Shown: positions 55,815 to 64,000 of the stretch, piece after piece
Layout: every line of letters starts with the position of its first letter
How positions within the stretch are numbered: the first letter of the stretch is position 1
Origin: Corynebacterium provencense
GTDB taxonomy: Bacteria; Actinomycetota; Actinomycetes; Mycobacteriales; Mycobacteriaceae
NCBI GenBank assembly: GCA_900049755.1
Contig: LT160592.1
Span: 285,836-349,835, forward strand
DNA: 64,000 bases
Direction of reading: 5' to 3'
Program-made: the position numbers and the translations under genes
Notes under the pieces: generated by a model
The model's database searches: none
What the model saw: the letters and a program-made list of their open reading frames with translations, nothing else
What the model was told of the DNA's origin: nothing

Positions 55815-56774
55815 ATGGCAGGTGGCCTTTTCGCACTACTCGACGACGTTGCACTGATAGCCAGAAAGGCGGCCGTGGCCACGCGTGATGTCGCCGGTTC
55901 CGCGGCGTCCACATCCTCCAAGGCCGCGGCAGTTGTCGTCGATGATGCCGCTGTCGCCCCCGGATTCGTCGAGGGGGTCACCCCGGCCAGGGAGCTTCCC
56001 ATCGTCTGGAAGATCACGAAAGGGTCCCTGGTCAACAAGATCGTCATCGTCCTGCCGGTCGCGCTCCTGCTGAGCTGGCTGGCCCCCTGGGCTCTGACAC
56101 CGGTGCTGATGGTCGGCGGCACCTACCTGTGCTTCGAAGGTGCGGAGAAGATCTGGCACGCGGTCGCCGCGCGCAGGGGCGGCCGTTCCATCGGTGACAC
56201 CCCTGTGGCGGACAAGGGCCCGGATGACGAGAAGTCCCTGGTGAAGGCCGCTGTTCTCACAGATCTGATTCTTTCCGCGGAGATCATGGTCATCTCTCTC
56301 AACGAGGTGACCGACAAGCCTTTCCTGGAACGTGCGGTCATTCTTGTCGTCGTCGCACTCATGATCACTGTCGGCGTCTACGGGGTGGTGGGGATGCTCG
56401 TCAAGATGGATGATGTCGGGCTGCGTCTGGCGTCCGGCGGACCCGACCGCCCGGGCGCGGTGCGGTGGCTCGGCAGGACGATGGTCTCGGCGATGCCGAA
56501 GGTCCTGGCCGCGCTGTCGGTGGTGGGCACGGCCGCGATGCTGTGGGTCGGCGGCCACATCCTGCTCAAAGGTACGGACGACCTCGGTTGGCACGGCCCG
56601 TTCTCCGTGGTGCACCACATTGAGGACGCCGCGGAGCCGGCAGGCGCTGCCGTGCAGTGGCTGATCGAGACCGGGTGCTCCGCCGTGACCGGTTTCCTCG
56701 TCGGTTCGGTGGTGATGGTGGTGGTGACGTCCGTGGGCAGGGTGGTCCGTCACCGCTCCGGTCACGCCGGGTGA
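55815..56774 (+). CDS. DUF808 family membrane protein (YedI-like)
   Basis: 319 aa. The N-terminus GGLFALLDDVALIARKAA is diagnostic for DUF808. Six or so hydrophobic segments, for example VIVLPVALLLSWLAPWAL and AVILVVVALMITVGVYGVV; the loop GTYLCFEGAEKIWHA is conserved. Function unknown; inner membrane. Convergent with the next gene (11-nt gap). Confidence 0.93.
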   Translation: MAGGLFALLDDVALIARKAAVATRDVAGSAASTSSKAAAVVVDDAAVAPGFVEGVTPARELPIVWKITKGSLVNKIVIVLPVALLLSWLAPWALTPVLMVGGTYLCFEGAEKIWHAVAARRGGRSIGDTPVADKGPDDEKSLVKAAVLTDLILSAEIMVISLNEVTDKPFLERAVILVVVALMITVGVYGVVGMLVKMDDVGLRLASGGPDRPGAVRWLGRTMVSAMPKVLAALSVVGTAAMLWVGGHILLKGTDDLGWHGPFSVVHHIEDAAEPAGAAVQWLIETGCSAVTGFLVGSVVMVVVTSVGRVVRHRSGHAG

Positions 56775-56785
56775 CCGCCCTGCTC

Positions 56786-57541
56786 TCAGACCAGGCGTGA
56801 GCGTCGGCGACGGTATCGGTGGGTTTCCGGGAGGAACAGCCGTCCGGGTACCTTCTCCAGTTCCCCCGGTTCAGGCTGCATCGCGGTCTCCACGAGAATC
56901 GGCAGGTGGTCCGAACCGTCCTGGGGCAGTGAAGTGACGGTGGATCCCGTATATCCCTGCGACAGCGCCAGGTCGTAACTTCCGCGGAGCACCCCGTAAC
57001 GCCGGTAGGTGTCCGTGTCACTGCGGGACACCGCATAGCCGTAGGTTCCGACGTAGCGTGCGAGTCCCGCCTGGAACACCGGGTAGTTGAAGTCCCCCAC
57101 AACCACCGACGGCAGGCCCGGGCCCAGGTCCCTGAGGGCACCGAAGGCGGTTCTGATCTGCTGTCGTCGCAGCGCATTGCTCGCGGTCAACGGCGCCGCG
57201 TGGAAGGACGAGATCAGGACTTCACCTCCGAGGACGGAATCATGGGCTCTCACGGTCGCCATGCGCTCCTCCCCCGGTTTCATGACAAGGTCATGGAGGG
57301 ACTTCTCGAGGGGCACGGTGAGCAGGGAGCGCGGGTCGAATCTGCTCGTCCTCAGATAGACGGCGAGTCCCAGACGGCTTCCGGTGGTGGCCTGGACGAG
57401 TTCCAGGTCCCCGATCCGTGACGGCAGGGTGTCTGTGTCCGCCTCCTGGAGGCAGAGTGCGTCGGGGTCGTGAAGCTCCGCCAGTGGTGCGAGTTCGCCC
57501 ACGGCGTTGTTGTGGTAGAGGTTGTAGCTGATCAGCTTCAT
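56786..57541 (-). CDS. Endonuclease/exonuclease/phosphatase (EEP) family protein
   Basis: 251 aa from ATG 57541 (ATG 57547 is close). EEP fold: N-terminal SYNLYHNNA, CLQEAD (metal-binding Glu), VVVGDFNYP (Asp-Asn), and SDHLPI (catalytic Asp-His near the C-terminus). The family includes exonuclease III-like and phosphoinositide phosphatases. No signal peptide. The C-terminal tail is Arg-rich (HRYRRRRSRL). Confidence 0.85.
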   Translation of the reverse strand: MKLISYNLYHNNAVGELAPLAELHDPDALCLQEADTDTLPSRIGDLELVQATTGSRLGLAVYLRTSRFDPRSLLTVPLEKSLHDLVMKPGEERMATVRAHDSVLGGEVLISSFHAAPLTASNALRRQQIRTAFGALRDLGPGLPSVVVGDFNYPVFQAGLARYVGTYGYAVSRSDTDTYRRYGVLRGSYDLALSQGYTGSTVTSLPQDGSDHLPILVETAMQPEPGELEKVPGRLFLPETHRYRRRRSRLV

Positions 57542-57645
57542 CGACATCCACCGTAGTCCACGGGGACGCAGGGGGCCCGACGAACCTGACACGGATGCGG
57601 TACCGGCAGGGGAATGACGGGGCATGTCCGCGCGTTACAACTGTC

Positions 57646-58431
57646 GTGAATATCGACATCTGGTCCGACGTGGCCTGCCCCTGGTGCTACATCGGTAAGC
57701 GGCGCTTCGACCGCGCCCTGGCATCATTCCCGCACCGTGACGACATCACTGTGACGTGGCATTCCTATCAGCTTGACCCGACCCTGCCCGCGCATGACCC
57801 GCGCTCGGAGGCGGAGTATCTTTCAGCGGTGAAAGGTATGCCCGTCGACCGGGTCCGTGAGATGTTCGGGCATGTCAGCACGCAGGCGGCCGGTGAAGGA
57901 CTGCACTATGACTTCGACACGCTGGTCGTCGCCAACTCCATGCGCGCCCACCAGCTGATCCAGCTCGCCAGAGAGACCGACGAGAAGAACTCAGTGAAGG
58001 GCCCAGAAGAGGGCCCAGAAGAGGGCACGGAGAAGGACGCCCGGAGCAGGGAGGCCTCCACCGTCGAACGACTGGAGGAGGCGCTCTTCGCAGCGCATTT
58101 CGAGCAGGGGAAGAACATCGGCGACACCGGTACCCTGGTCGCACTGGCGGTGGAGTCCGGGCTCGATGAGGATGAGGTACGTCAGGAGCTGGAGTCCGGG
58201 TCCCGGATTCCTGCGGTACAGGCAGATGTGTCCCGGGCGGCGTCCCTCGGGCTGAACTCCGTGCCCACTTTCGTCCTCGACATGAAGTACGCGGTGCCCG
58301 GCGCCCAGCCTACCGAGGTCTTCACCAGGGCCCTGGAGCAGGCCTGGGAGGAGTCCCACCCGCAGAAGCCTTCGTTCGTCAGCGTCAACGGCGCCGGTAA
58401 CGCGGAAGCCTGCGGCCCGTCCGGCTGCTGA
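57646..58431 (+). CDS. DsbA/FrnE-like thioredoxin-fold oxidoreductase
   Basis: 261 aa from a GTG. The thioredoxin-fold active site is DVACPWCYIGKRRF (CPWC near residues 10-13); no signal peptide, so it acts in the cytosol. FrnE-type proteins are disulfide oxidoreductases. Around residues 119-144 it has an inserted charged stretch including a doubled GPEEGP repeat coded by a 12-bp tandem repeat (58001-58024). C-terminal CGPSGC adds two cysteines. Confidence 0.9.
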   Translation: MNIDIWSDVACPWCYIGKRRFDRALASFPHRDDITVTWHSYQLDPTLPAHDPRSEAEYLSAVKGMPVDRVREMFGHVSTQAAGEGLHYDFDTLVVANSMRAHQLIQLARETDEKNSVKGPEEGPEEGTEKDARSREASTVERLEEALFAAHFEQGKNIGDTGTLVALAVESGLDEDEVRQELESGSRIPAVQADVSRAASLGLNSVPTFVLDMKYAVPGAQPTEVFTRALEQAWEESHPQKPSFVSVNGAGNAEACGPSGC

Positions 58432-58443
58432 CGGGGCTGCTCG

Positions 58444-58470
58444 GGTACCGGCGGACACCCCTCCGGTACC
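58444..58470. repeat. Inverted repeat in the dsbA-like/map convergent gap
   Basis: 8-bp arms GGTACCGG (58444-58451) and CCGGTACC (58463-58470) around an 11-nt loop, 13 nt after the DsbA-like stop. It may help termination but no T-tract follows. The rest of the 240-nt gap (to 58671) shows no gene. Confidence 0.4.
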
Positions 58471-58671
58471 GGAACCTCACCGTCCTGTTCCTCACCGACC
58501 GGTGGGGAGCAGGACGGTCCGTCGTCAGGATCCACGGGAGCCCAGGGGCGGAAGGTGCGGCGCAGAGAGTGCGTGACGGTCCCTTTTCTGTCTCATTCAG
58601 TAGTCCGCGCTCAGTGGCCTGTACTCTCCTCCGACGGCCGGCCGGGGTTGTCACGACAGTCTTCACCGGGG

Positions 58672-59463
58672 TCACACCGGTGTCGACACATTCTCCGAGG
58701 GCGAGGTGAGGATCTCCGCACCGTCTGCGGTGATCAGGACGGTGTGCTCACAGTGCGCGGTACGACATCCTGTCGCACTCCGGAGGGTCCAGCCGTCCGG
58801 GTCGGTGATGAGCCGGTCGGTGTCGACCATCGCCCAGGGTTCCAGGGCGAGCATGAGTCCGGGCCGGAGCCGGTATCCCCGACCGGGGCGACCTGCATTG
58901 GCCACGTGCGGGTCCTGGTGCATCGTCGTGCCGATACCGTGCCCTCCGAACTCGAGGTTGACCGGGTATCCCGCAGCGGTCAGCACGCTGCCGATTTCAT
59001 GGGACAGGTCCCCGATCCGGGCGCCGGGTCGGGCCGCCGCCACCGCTGCCGCGAGAGCACGACCGGTGGTGTCGATCAGTCGCCGGTCCTCCGCGGTTCC
59101 GGAACCGCCGACGATGAAGCTGACCGCGGCGTCCGCGCTGACGCCGTCGAGGGTGAGGGCAAGGTCCAGGGAGAGGAGGTCTCCCTCGGCGAGCCGGTAC
59201 GGGTGGGGCATGCCGTGGAGCACCGCGTCATTCACGGACGTGCAGATCCAGTGGCCGAAAGGACCGCGTCCGAATGAGGGCGCGTAGTCGACGTAGCAGG
59301 ATTCCGCGCCGTCGGCGAGGATCATCTCGCGGGTCCACCGGTCGATCTCCAGCAGGTCGGTGCCCGGCCGGGTCCGGTCCCGGACGGTGTGCAGGATGTC
59401 GCCGACGAGCGTGCCAGCCACACGGGCACGCTCGATCTGGGAAGTACTGAGAATCTCAATCAT
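58672..59463 (-). CDS. map: Type I methionine aminopeptidase
   Basis: 263 aa from ATG 59463. Metal ligands of pita-bread peptidases are present: SLDLAL (Asp), DAAVSF (Asp), GHGIGTTMHQDP (His), and the Glu of LEPWAM and of CEHTVLI. It removes the initiator Met from nascent proteins. A TATAAT -10 and direct TATACCG repeats lie in the 46-bp gap to the divergent XRE gene. Confidence 0.95.
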   Translation of the reverse strand: MIEILSTSQIERARVAGTLVGDILHTVRDRTRPGTDLLEIDRWTREMILADGAESCYVDYAPSFGRGPFGHWICTSVNDAVLHGMPHPYRLAEGDLLSLDLALTLDGVSADAAVSFIVGGSGTAEDRRLIDTTGRALAAAVAAARPGARIGDLSHEIGSVLTAAGYPVNLEFGGHGIGTTMHQDPHVANAGRPGRGYRLRPGLMLALEPWAMVDTDRLITDPDGWTLRSATGCRTAHCEHTVLITADGAEILTSPSENVSTPV

Positions 59464-59472
59464 TCCGATAAC

Positions 59473-59493
59473 TATACCGTCCATATTATACCG
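59473..59493. promoter_or_regulatory. Direct repeats TATACCG and -10 of map, possible XRE operator
   Basis: Two TATACCG copies (59473-59479 and 59487-59493) start 14 bp apart. The minus-strand TATAAT (59490-59485) of the map promoter overlaps the second copy, so a protein bound here would block map. Confidence 0.4.
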
Positions 59494-59496
59494 GTG

Positions 59497-59502
59497 CTAG
59501 AG
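59497..59502 (+). promoter_or_regulatory. -10 element of the XRE gene
   Basis: TAGAGT with the extended-like TGC before it, 7 nt before the ATG at 59510. Confidence 0.5.
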
Positions 59503-59509
59503 TCGGGGC

Positions 59510-59791
59510 ATGGTCCGACTCCCGCTGACCCCCGAAGAGATCGAACGTGGACGACGGCTCGGCGCACTCTTACGTGAGGCCCGGGGCGACCGATCCATCC
59601 TCGACGTCGCCCTCAGAGCGCAGGTCTCCCCGGAGACCCTGCGCAAGATCGAGACCGGACGGATCGCCACCCCCGCCTTCCCCACCATCGCAGCCGTATC
59701 CGATGAACTCGGCATATCCCTCGACACACTCTGGCACGCGGTGAACACGGCTCCCGCCGACACCGTGACCGGGCCCGCCAGAGCCAGCTGA
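59510..59791 (+). CDS. XRE-family helix-turn-helix regulator
   Basis: 93 aa, basically one DNA-binding domain. The HTH reads LDVALRAQVSPETLRKIETG (residues about 31-50), followed by PAFPTIAAVSDELG. The rest is a short tail. It is divergent from map, with a 46-bp gap carrying repeats that could be its operator; an autoregulatory role or control of map is inference. Confidence 0.88.
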   Translation: MVRLPLTPEEIERGRRLGALLREARGDRSILDVALRAQVSPETLRKIETGRIATPAFPTIAAVSDELGISLDTLWHAVNTAPADTVTGPARAS

Positions 59792-59844
59792 ACCGGAACG
59801 ACCGTAGTCTCACGACTGGCCCGGTTCACCCACCCCGCACGTTC

Positions 59845-60564
59845 TCACGGCCGGTGCAGCAGCTCCGTCACCGGGTCCCAGAGTTCCGGACGCGTCCCGT
59901 CCGCCGGGAGAGTGTCCGGGACATCAGGCCCCGGACCGGAACTACCCCCCGATCCCCCACCCGACCTCCCGGCGGATCTCCCACCCGACCCGCGACCGGT
60001 GACCAGGTCGGTATAGGCCGCATCGTAGGCTGGCGGAGGCTGCACCCGGGGCGTCCTGACCCTGGACCGTGCTGCTTCCCCCGCAACCCGGGAAAGCTCC
60101 CTCTGCGCGTCCGCGCGCAACCACGCCGGCCCGTCGGCCGCCCGCTCCAGATCCTCCACGGCTCGCCGCGGGTCACAGACATGGTCGGCGACGACCAGTC
60201 CGCGAACAAAGTGAATGATGCCCCTGTCCCCCGGACGTCGGATCCACAGGTGCAGGGCCATGTCGCAGCAGTGCACCGCCGTCTTCGGCCGGCGGTGCAG
60301 AAGAGCAGAACACGCATCCATGAGCCAGGCCTCCGGAAGGACGGCGCCTCCGTCACCGCGCCAGCTCATCGCCGCCCTGTAGAGGCCGTGCCAGTCCCCG
60401 TCCTCCAGGAGCACCCCACACCTTTCCCGCCACCACGATTCCGGCCGGTGGCTGGCCCGGGAAGAAACCACGGTCCATATCCTACGGCAGGCCGCACCAC
60501 CGGGGCCCGGACCCCGGCCGGCCTGTACCACCGACACTCCCGGCACCTGCGACACCGTCTTCAC
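59845..60564 (-). CDS. Hypothetical protein, helical/TPR-like
   Basis: 239 aa from a GTG 11 nt after the RibD-like gene's stop, so probably co-transcribed; the N-terminal ~30 residues are uncertain. The middle has Ala/Leu-rich helical repeats (WLMDACSALLHRRP, CDMALHLWIRR, AVEDLERAADGP) as in TPR-like folds. The C-terminus is Gly/Ser/Arg-rich and low-complexity. No family recognised. Confidence 0.55.
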   Translation of the reverse strand: MKTVSQVPGVSVVQAGRGPGPGGAACRRIWTVVSSRASHRPESWWRERCGVLLEDGDWHGLYRAAMSWRGDGGAVLPEAWLMDACSALLHRRPKTAVHCCDMALHLWIRRPGDRGIIHFVRGLVVADHVCDPRRAVEDLERAADGPAWLRADAQRELSRVAGEAARSRVRTPRVQPPPAYDAAYTDLVTGRGSGGRSAGRSGGGSGGSSGPGPDVPDTLPADGTRPELWDPVTELLHRP

Positions 60565-60575
60565 CGGGAGGAGAG

Positions 60576-61121
60576 TCAGTCCGGCGCCAGGGGGCCGATC
60601 ACGTCAAAAGTGGCCACCAGAAAGTCCCGGTTACGGTCACACGTCCGCAACGACAGGTCAACGGCGCCACCGAACAACGGTTTTCCTGCACCGAGCAGTA
60701 CCGGCGCGATCGAAACCTGGACCTCGTCAAGCATCCCGGCGGAGGCGAAGTACGCCGCCAGATCACCGCCACCCGTGATCCACACGTCCCGGTCCCCGGC
60801 CGCTTTCCCGATCAGTTCCCGGAACTCCGAGGGATCGCCGGAAAGGAACTCCACCAGCCCGTTCACAGGCTTCAGCGAACGATGCGTGAAGACGAATGTC
60901 GGAATCTGCGGCAACCAGTGCGGCTCATGGTCGAGTACCCACAGGTAGGTGGTCGCACCCATCACCTGAGCGCCGACCTCTTCCATGAATGCACCGGCAT
61001 TCCCGGGACCGGTCTCGTCGATGTCTTTCGTGAACAGCCACTCCAGGGAATCATTCTCATCAGCCAGAAAGCCGTCCAGGGTGGTGGCGGTGTAGAAACG
61101 GTAGCGGGTGACGACGGTCAA
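60576..61121 (-). CDS. RibD C-terminal/dihydrofolate reductase-like protein
   Basis: 181 aa from a TTG at 61121 with GGAGG 5 nt upstream; I find no better start. DHFR-like fold of the RibD C-terminal type (YyaP/YwjB): N-terminal YRFYTATTLDGFLAD, VMGATTYLWVL, WITGGGDLAAYFASAG and VAPVLLGAGK-like IAPVLLGAGKPLF. It probably binds NADPH and reduces an unknown substrate. Confidence 0.82.
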   Translation of the reverse strand: MTVVTRYRFYTATTLDGFLADENDSLEWLFTKDIDETGPGNAGAFMEEVGAQVMGATTYLWVLDHEPHWLPQIPTFVFTHRSLKPVNGLVEFLSGDPSEFRELIGKAAGDRDVWITGGGDLAAYFASAGMLDEVQVSIAPVLLGAGKPLFGGAVDLSLRTCDRNRDFLVATFDVIGPLAPD

Positions 61122-61579
61122 GTCGGCCTCCAGTGTCTCGTCGTCTCGTCGGTGCCCCGGAATCCTATCGGTACCCCGGACGGTACATACGTGTCCGCGT
61201 TGTTCCGCGCCCGCAGACTCCAGTACACCATGCACAGATACCACCCGCCCGGCGAACCTGAGCTGTGGGCACGGAACGGAGCCGGGGCCGGGCAGGGCCA
61301 GCTGGTCACCCCTCAACGTTGCAGGAATGTCGGGCGTGGCACGTGGGGTGTGCGTGACCGGGATTGCCGGCGGACACTTGTCCGAGCGGAGGTGTCGTGG
61401 TCACACAGACCGCAATGTTTGCGGTCACTGTGTACGGTCTCGCATTCCGCGTCGGTTGTGACCGTTCTCAGTCAACGGTCGACGCAGGTGACGTACTGAC
61501 TATGCCGGATCCGATAAGTGTCTTTGCCGACCAACGATCTGATCACGCGATCAGCACACAACGGAAACCCTCATAAACG
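61122..61579. other. 458-nt gap without a supported gene
   Basis: Only short ORFs without recognisable motifs or ribosome sites are present. The last part (about 61400-61579) is less GC-rich than its surroundings. It contains an inverted repeat CTGATC/GATCAG at 61539-61554. It could be a gene remnant or a regulatory region; neither can be shown. Confidence 0.5.
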
Positions 61580-62665
61580 CTAGACGTTGAACCGGAACTC
61601 CACCACATCCCCGTCCTGCATCACATAGTCCTTGCCCTCCTGGCGCACCTTGCCGTGGTTGCGTGCTTCGGCAACGGAGCCGTACCGGTCGAGGTCCTCG
61701 AAGCTGACGATCTCAGCCTTGATGAATCCACGCTCGAAATCGGAGTGGATCACACCGGCCGCCTGCGGGGCGGTCGCACCCTGGGGAATAGTCCAGGCCC
61801 TGGTCTCTTTCGGACCGGCCGTCAGGTAGGTCTGCAGCCCCAGGGTCTCGAACCCCGCCTTCGCGAGGGTCTCCAGGCCCGGTTCATCCTGACCGACCGA
61901 GGCAAGCAGCTCAGCTGCCTCGTCTTCCTCGAGCTCCAGAAGCTCCGCCTCGGTCGCGGCGTCCAGGAACACAGCCTCCGCCGGTGCCACCAGGTCACGA
62001 AGTTCCTGTTTCTTCGCCTCGTCGGTGAGCACCCCCTCATCGGAGTTGAAGACGTAGAGGAAGGGCTTGGCGGACATGAGGTGCAGATCGTGGACCGGAG
62101 CCAGGTCGATCTCACCCTTCTTCGCCGCAGACGACAGGGTGCGTCCGTCCTCCAGGATCTTCTGCGCCGCTTCAGCCACGGTGGCTTCCTCGGCCTTGTC
62201 CTTGTCTTTCCTGCCTTCCTTCTGCAGCCGTGGCAGGGCCTTCTCGATGGTCTGCAGGTCGGCAAGGATCAGTTCGGTCTCGATGACGGCGATGTCCGCC
62301 TCCGGGTCGACCCTCCCGTCAACGTGGATGACGTTGTCGTCGGAGAATGCCCGCACCACCTCGCAGACGGCGTCCGCTTCGCGGATGTTGGCGAGGAAGG
62401 CGTTGCCCATCCCCTCCCCCTCGGAAGCTCCTCTGACGATCCCGGCGATGTCGACGAAGGTGACGGTCGCCGGCAGAATCCGCTCGGAACCGTAGATCTC
62501 CGCCAACCGCTTCAGCCGTGGATCGGGAAGCTCCACCATCCCCTCGTTGGGCTCGATGGTGGCGAAGGGGTAGTTCGCCGCGAGCACGTCATTGCGGGTC
62601 AGGGCATTGAACAGGGTGGATTTGCCGACATTGGGCAGACCGACGATACCGAGAGTAAGAGACAC
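61580..62665 (-). CDS. ychF: Redox-regulated GTPase/ATPase YchF
   Basis: 361 aa from the GTG at 62665, matching the usual ~361 aa; the frame is open further but the longer version extends into non-family sequence. Obg-like P-loop [11 protein letters not shown], then [17 protein letters not shown], and NSDEG (in place of NKxD). The C-terminal TGS-like domain ends with [16 protein letters not shown]. YchF/OLA1 binds ribosomes and ATP. Confidence 0.96.
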   Translation of the reverse strand: MSLTLGIVGLPNVGKSTLFNALTRNDVLAANYPFATIEPNEGMVELPDPRLKRLAEIYGSERILPATVTFVDIAGIVRGASEGEGMGNAFLANIREADAVCEVVRAFSDDNVIHVDGRVDPEADIAVIETELILADLQTIEKALPRLQKEGRKDKDKAEEATVAEAAQKILEDGRTLSSAAKKGEIDLAPVHDLHLMSAKPFLYVFNSDEGVLTDEAKKQELRDLVAPAEAVFLDAATEAELLELEEDEAAELLASVGQDEPGLETLAKAGFETLGLQTYLTAGPKETRAWTIPQGATAPQAAGVIHSDFERGFIKAEIVSFEDLDRYGSVAEARNHGKVRQEGKDYVMQDGDVVEFRFNV

Positions 62666-62672
62666 GGCGTCC

Positions 62673-62678
62673 ATCCTA
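62673..62678 (-). promoter_or_regulatory. -10 element of ychF
   Basis: TAGGAT on the minus strand, 7 nt before the GTG; the same element and spacing as the permease gene at 18724. Confidence 0.55.
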
Positions 62679-62744
62679 TCCGGTGGGGCGGACACATCCG
62701 TCCTCCGGTGTGCCGACCGGCTGACAGGCCCTGCCGGTATCGGG

Positions 62745-62750
62745 CACAAT
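62745..62750 (+). promoter_or_regulatory. -10 element of the AI-2E transporter gene
   Basis: CACAAT, 7 nt before the GTG at 62758. Confidence 0.4.
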
Positions 62751-62757
62751 GGTCCGG

Positions 62758-64000
62758 GTGAGCAGCGAACAGAGTGACAACCCGAATTCTGACGGCGACC
62801 GGACACCCGACCGTCGCTCCCCGCGTGACACCCCCCAGGGCCGTGACTTCGCGGACTTCCTCATGGGTTCGGCACCCCTGCCCACGGAGTCCGCGGCGCC
62901 GCTGCCCGGCGAGCAGGAGAGCCTCCTGGAACAGCCGGCGGACACCGACGGTGTGCCGGACACCCGGATTCTTCCCGACATCCCCGAGGTGACCACCGAG
63001 GACGCCGACGGCAACGGTATCCCCGACAACGAGGAGGAGATCCGCGACCGGGCCGAGGTCATCGGCACGTCGATGCGCTGGTTCTCCGGCTGGTGTCTGC
63101 GTTTCCTCGTCATCGCCGCCGCCGCGACCGTGCTGTGGATCGGTTCTGCCAAACTGTGGGCCGGCATCCTGCCCATCATCCTGTCGATCATCGTGTGCAC
63201 CGTGCTGTGGCCGGTGGTGAACACCCTTCGCCGCTGGCGTTTCCCCAACGCCCTCGCCGTACTGACGTCGCTGCTGGTGTTCTTCAGCGTCATCGCCGGG
63301 GTCATCGCCGCGATCGCCCCGAGCGTCGTCGACCAGACCGGTGAGCTCGTCGACAAGGGCACGGAGGGGGTGGAGAAGATCCAGAACTGGGTGGCGGGCC
63401 CCCCACTCAACCTCCAGAACGACCAGATCGACAATGCGATCGACCAGGCCACCAGCTGGCTGCAGAACCGCACCGACCAGATCACCCAGACAGCGGTCGC
63501 GGGTGTGTCCGCTGTGACCTCAGCGGTCGTCACCCTTGTGGTGGTGCTGGTGCTGACGTTCTTCTTCCTCAAGGACGGGGAGAAGTTCCTGCCCATGGTC
63601 CGCCGGGTGACCGGCCGTCGTGTGGGATGGCACATCACCGAGGCTCTGACCCGGTGCTGGAACACGCTCGGAGGCTTCATCCGCACCCAGGCCCTGGTCA
63701 GCTTCATCGACGCCTTCTTCATCGGCCTGGGACTGCTGATCCTCGGAGTCCCCCTGGCCGGCCCGCTCGCGATCATCACATTCTTCGGCGGGTTTATCCC
63801 GATCGTCGGTGCCTTCAGCGCCGGTGCCCTGTCGGTGCTTGTCGCCCTGGTCGGCAAGGACTTCACCACAGCGTTGATCGTGCTGCTCATCGTCATCGCC
63901 GTCCAGCAGCTGGAGGGCAATGTCCTGTCTCCGCTGCTGCAGTCCCGTGCCATGAACCTGCACCCGGTCGTGGTTCTCCTCTCGGTGACTGTCGGTGGTG
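62758..64000 (+). CDS. AI-2E family transporter (3' end outside window)
   Basis: The frame is open to the end of the window (414 codons). The N-terminal ~110 residues are hydrophilic and acidic, with an EF-hand-like loop DADGNGIPDNEE near residue 82-93. Then come TM helices (FLVIAAAATVLWIG; ILPIILSIIVCTVLW; ALAVLTSLLVFFSVIAGVIAAIA; VVLVLTFFFLKDGEKFLP) of the AI-2E/PerM permease family. A later GLGLLILGVPLAGPLAIITF and FIPIVGAF segment is characteristic. The true substrate in this family is often unknown. Confidence 0.93.
   Translation, partial: MSSEQSDNPNSDGDRTPDRRSPRDTPQGRDFADFLMGSAPLPTESAAPLPGEQESLLEQPADTDGVPDTRILPDIPEVTTEDADGNGIPDNEEEIRDRAEVIGTSMRWFSGWCLRFLVIAAAATVLWIGSAKLWAGILPIILSIIVCTVLWPVVNTLRRWRFPNALAVLTSLLVFFSVIAGVIAAIAPSVVDQTGELVDKGTEGVEKIQNWVAGPPLNLQNDQIDNAIDQATSWLQNRTDQITQTAVAGVSAVTSAVVTLVVVLVLTFFFLKDGEKFLPMVRRVTGRRVGWHITEALTRCWNTLGGFIRTQALVSFIDAFFIGLGLLILGVPLAGPLAIITFFGGFIPIVGAFSAGALSVLVALVGKDFTTALIVLLIVIAVQQLEGNVLSPLLQSRAMNLHPVVVLLSVTVGG

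Noticed and set aside
61539..61554. Inverted repeat as ychF terminator
   Set aside because: 6-bp arms only, with no T-tract on the minus strand.
62676..63953. 425-aa minus-strand open frame opposite the AI-2E transporter
   Set aside because: Ser/Thr/Arg-rich antisense translation; the plus strand has clear transmembrane segments and a start signal.

Overview
The window is a high-GC actinobacterial chromosome segment, almost certainly from a Corynebacterium. The evidence is gene order and gene type: argS-lysA beside hom-thrB, the fused E1-E2 2-oxoglutarate dehydrogenase OdhA, the sigE-cseE-tatB block beside an O-methyltransferase, aroP beside dapE with dapD/dapC/fdx, mycothiol gene mshB, and the long second GAPDH. 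A FadE25-type acyl-CoA dehydrogenase and an acyl-CoA ligase suggest more fatty-acid metabolism than C. glutamicum has. No IS element, prophage, CRISPR array, plasmid gene or rRNA was found; there is one tRNA.

Layout. 1-6.6 kb: acyl-CoA ligase tail, then aspartate-family amino acid genes (thrB, hom, lysA) with argS and tRNA-Arg(CCG). 6.7-15.2 kb: a tight four-gene minus-strand operon read as SNF2 helicase, SWIM zinc-finger protein, Mre11-like phosphoesterase, Rad50/YhaN-like ATPase; this is the best candidate for an under-described genome-maintenance or defence module. Two of its genes carry reading-frame problems, one exactly at a Tn5 mosaic-end (Nextera adapter) sequence. 15.4-26.8 kb: secreted HNH nuclease lipoprotein, DEAD-box helicase with a 4 x 30-bp coding repeat, permease, gapB, acidic protein, odhA. 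26.9-36.2 kb: CorA, soluble MgtE/CBS protein, DUF1003 protein, Mrp, TatB, CseE/SigE, methyltransferase, DedA protein and a GH32-fold protein without its catalytic acids. 36.3-44.9 kb: RlmA-like methyltransferase and the lysine/meso-diaminopimelate genes dapE, dapD, dapC with aroP; the dapE operon also holds a LOG-family protein, a DivIVA-like membrane mini-protein and a degenerate M17 peptidase. 45-50.4 kb: mshB, a substrate-binding lipoprotein, typA. 50.6-64 kb: secreted and lipid-related genes, an EEP nuclease, DsbA-like protein, map with a divergent XRE regulator, RibD-like reductase, ychF and the start of an AI-2E transporter.

Expression. Many start codons (about 17) lie 6-8 nt behind a TANNNT-like -10 hexamer, which predicts leaderless mRNAs. 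I used this pattern to choose several starts. Other genes, mostly inside operons, have clear Shine-Dalgarno sites or ATGA/GTGA/TGATG overlaps.
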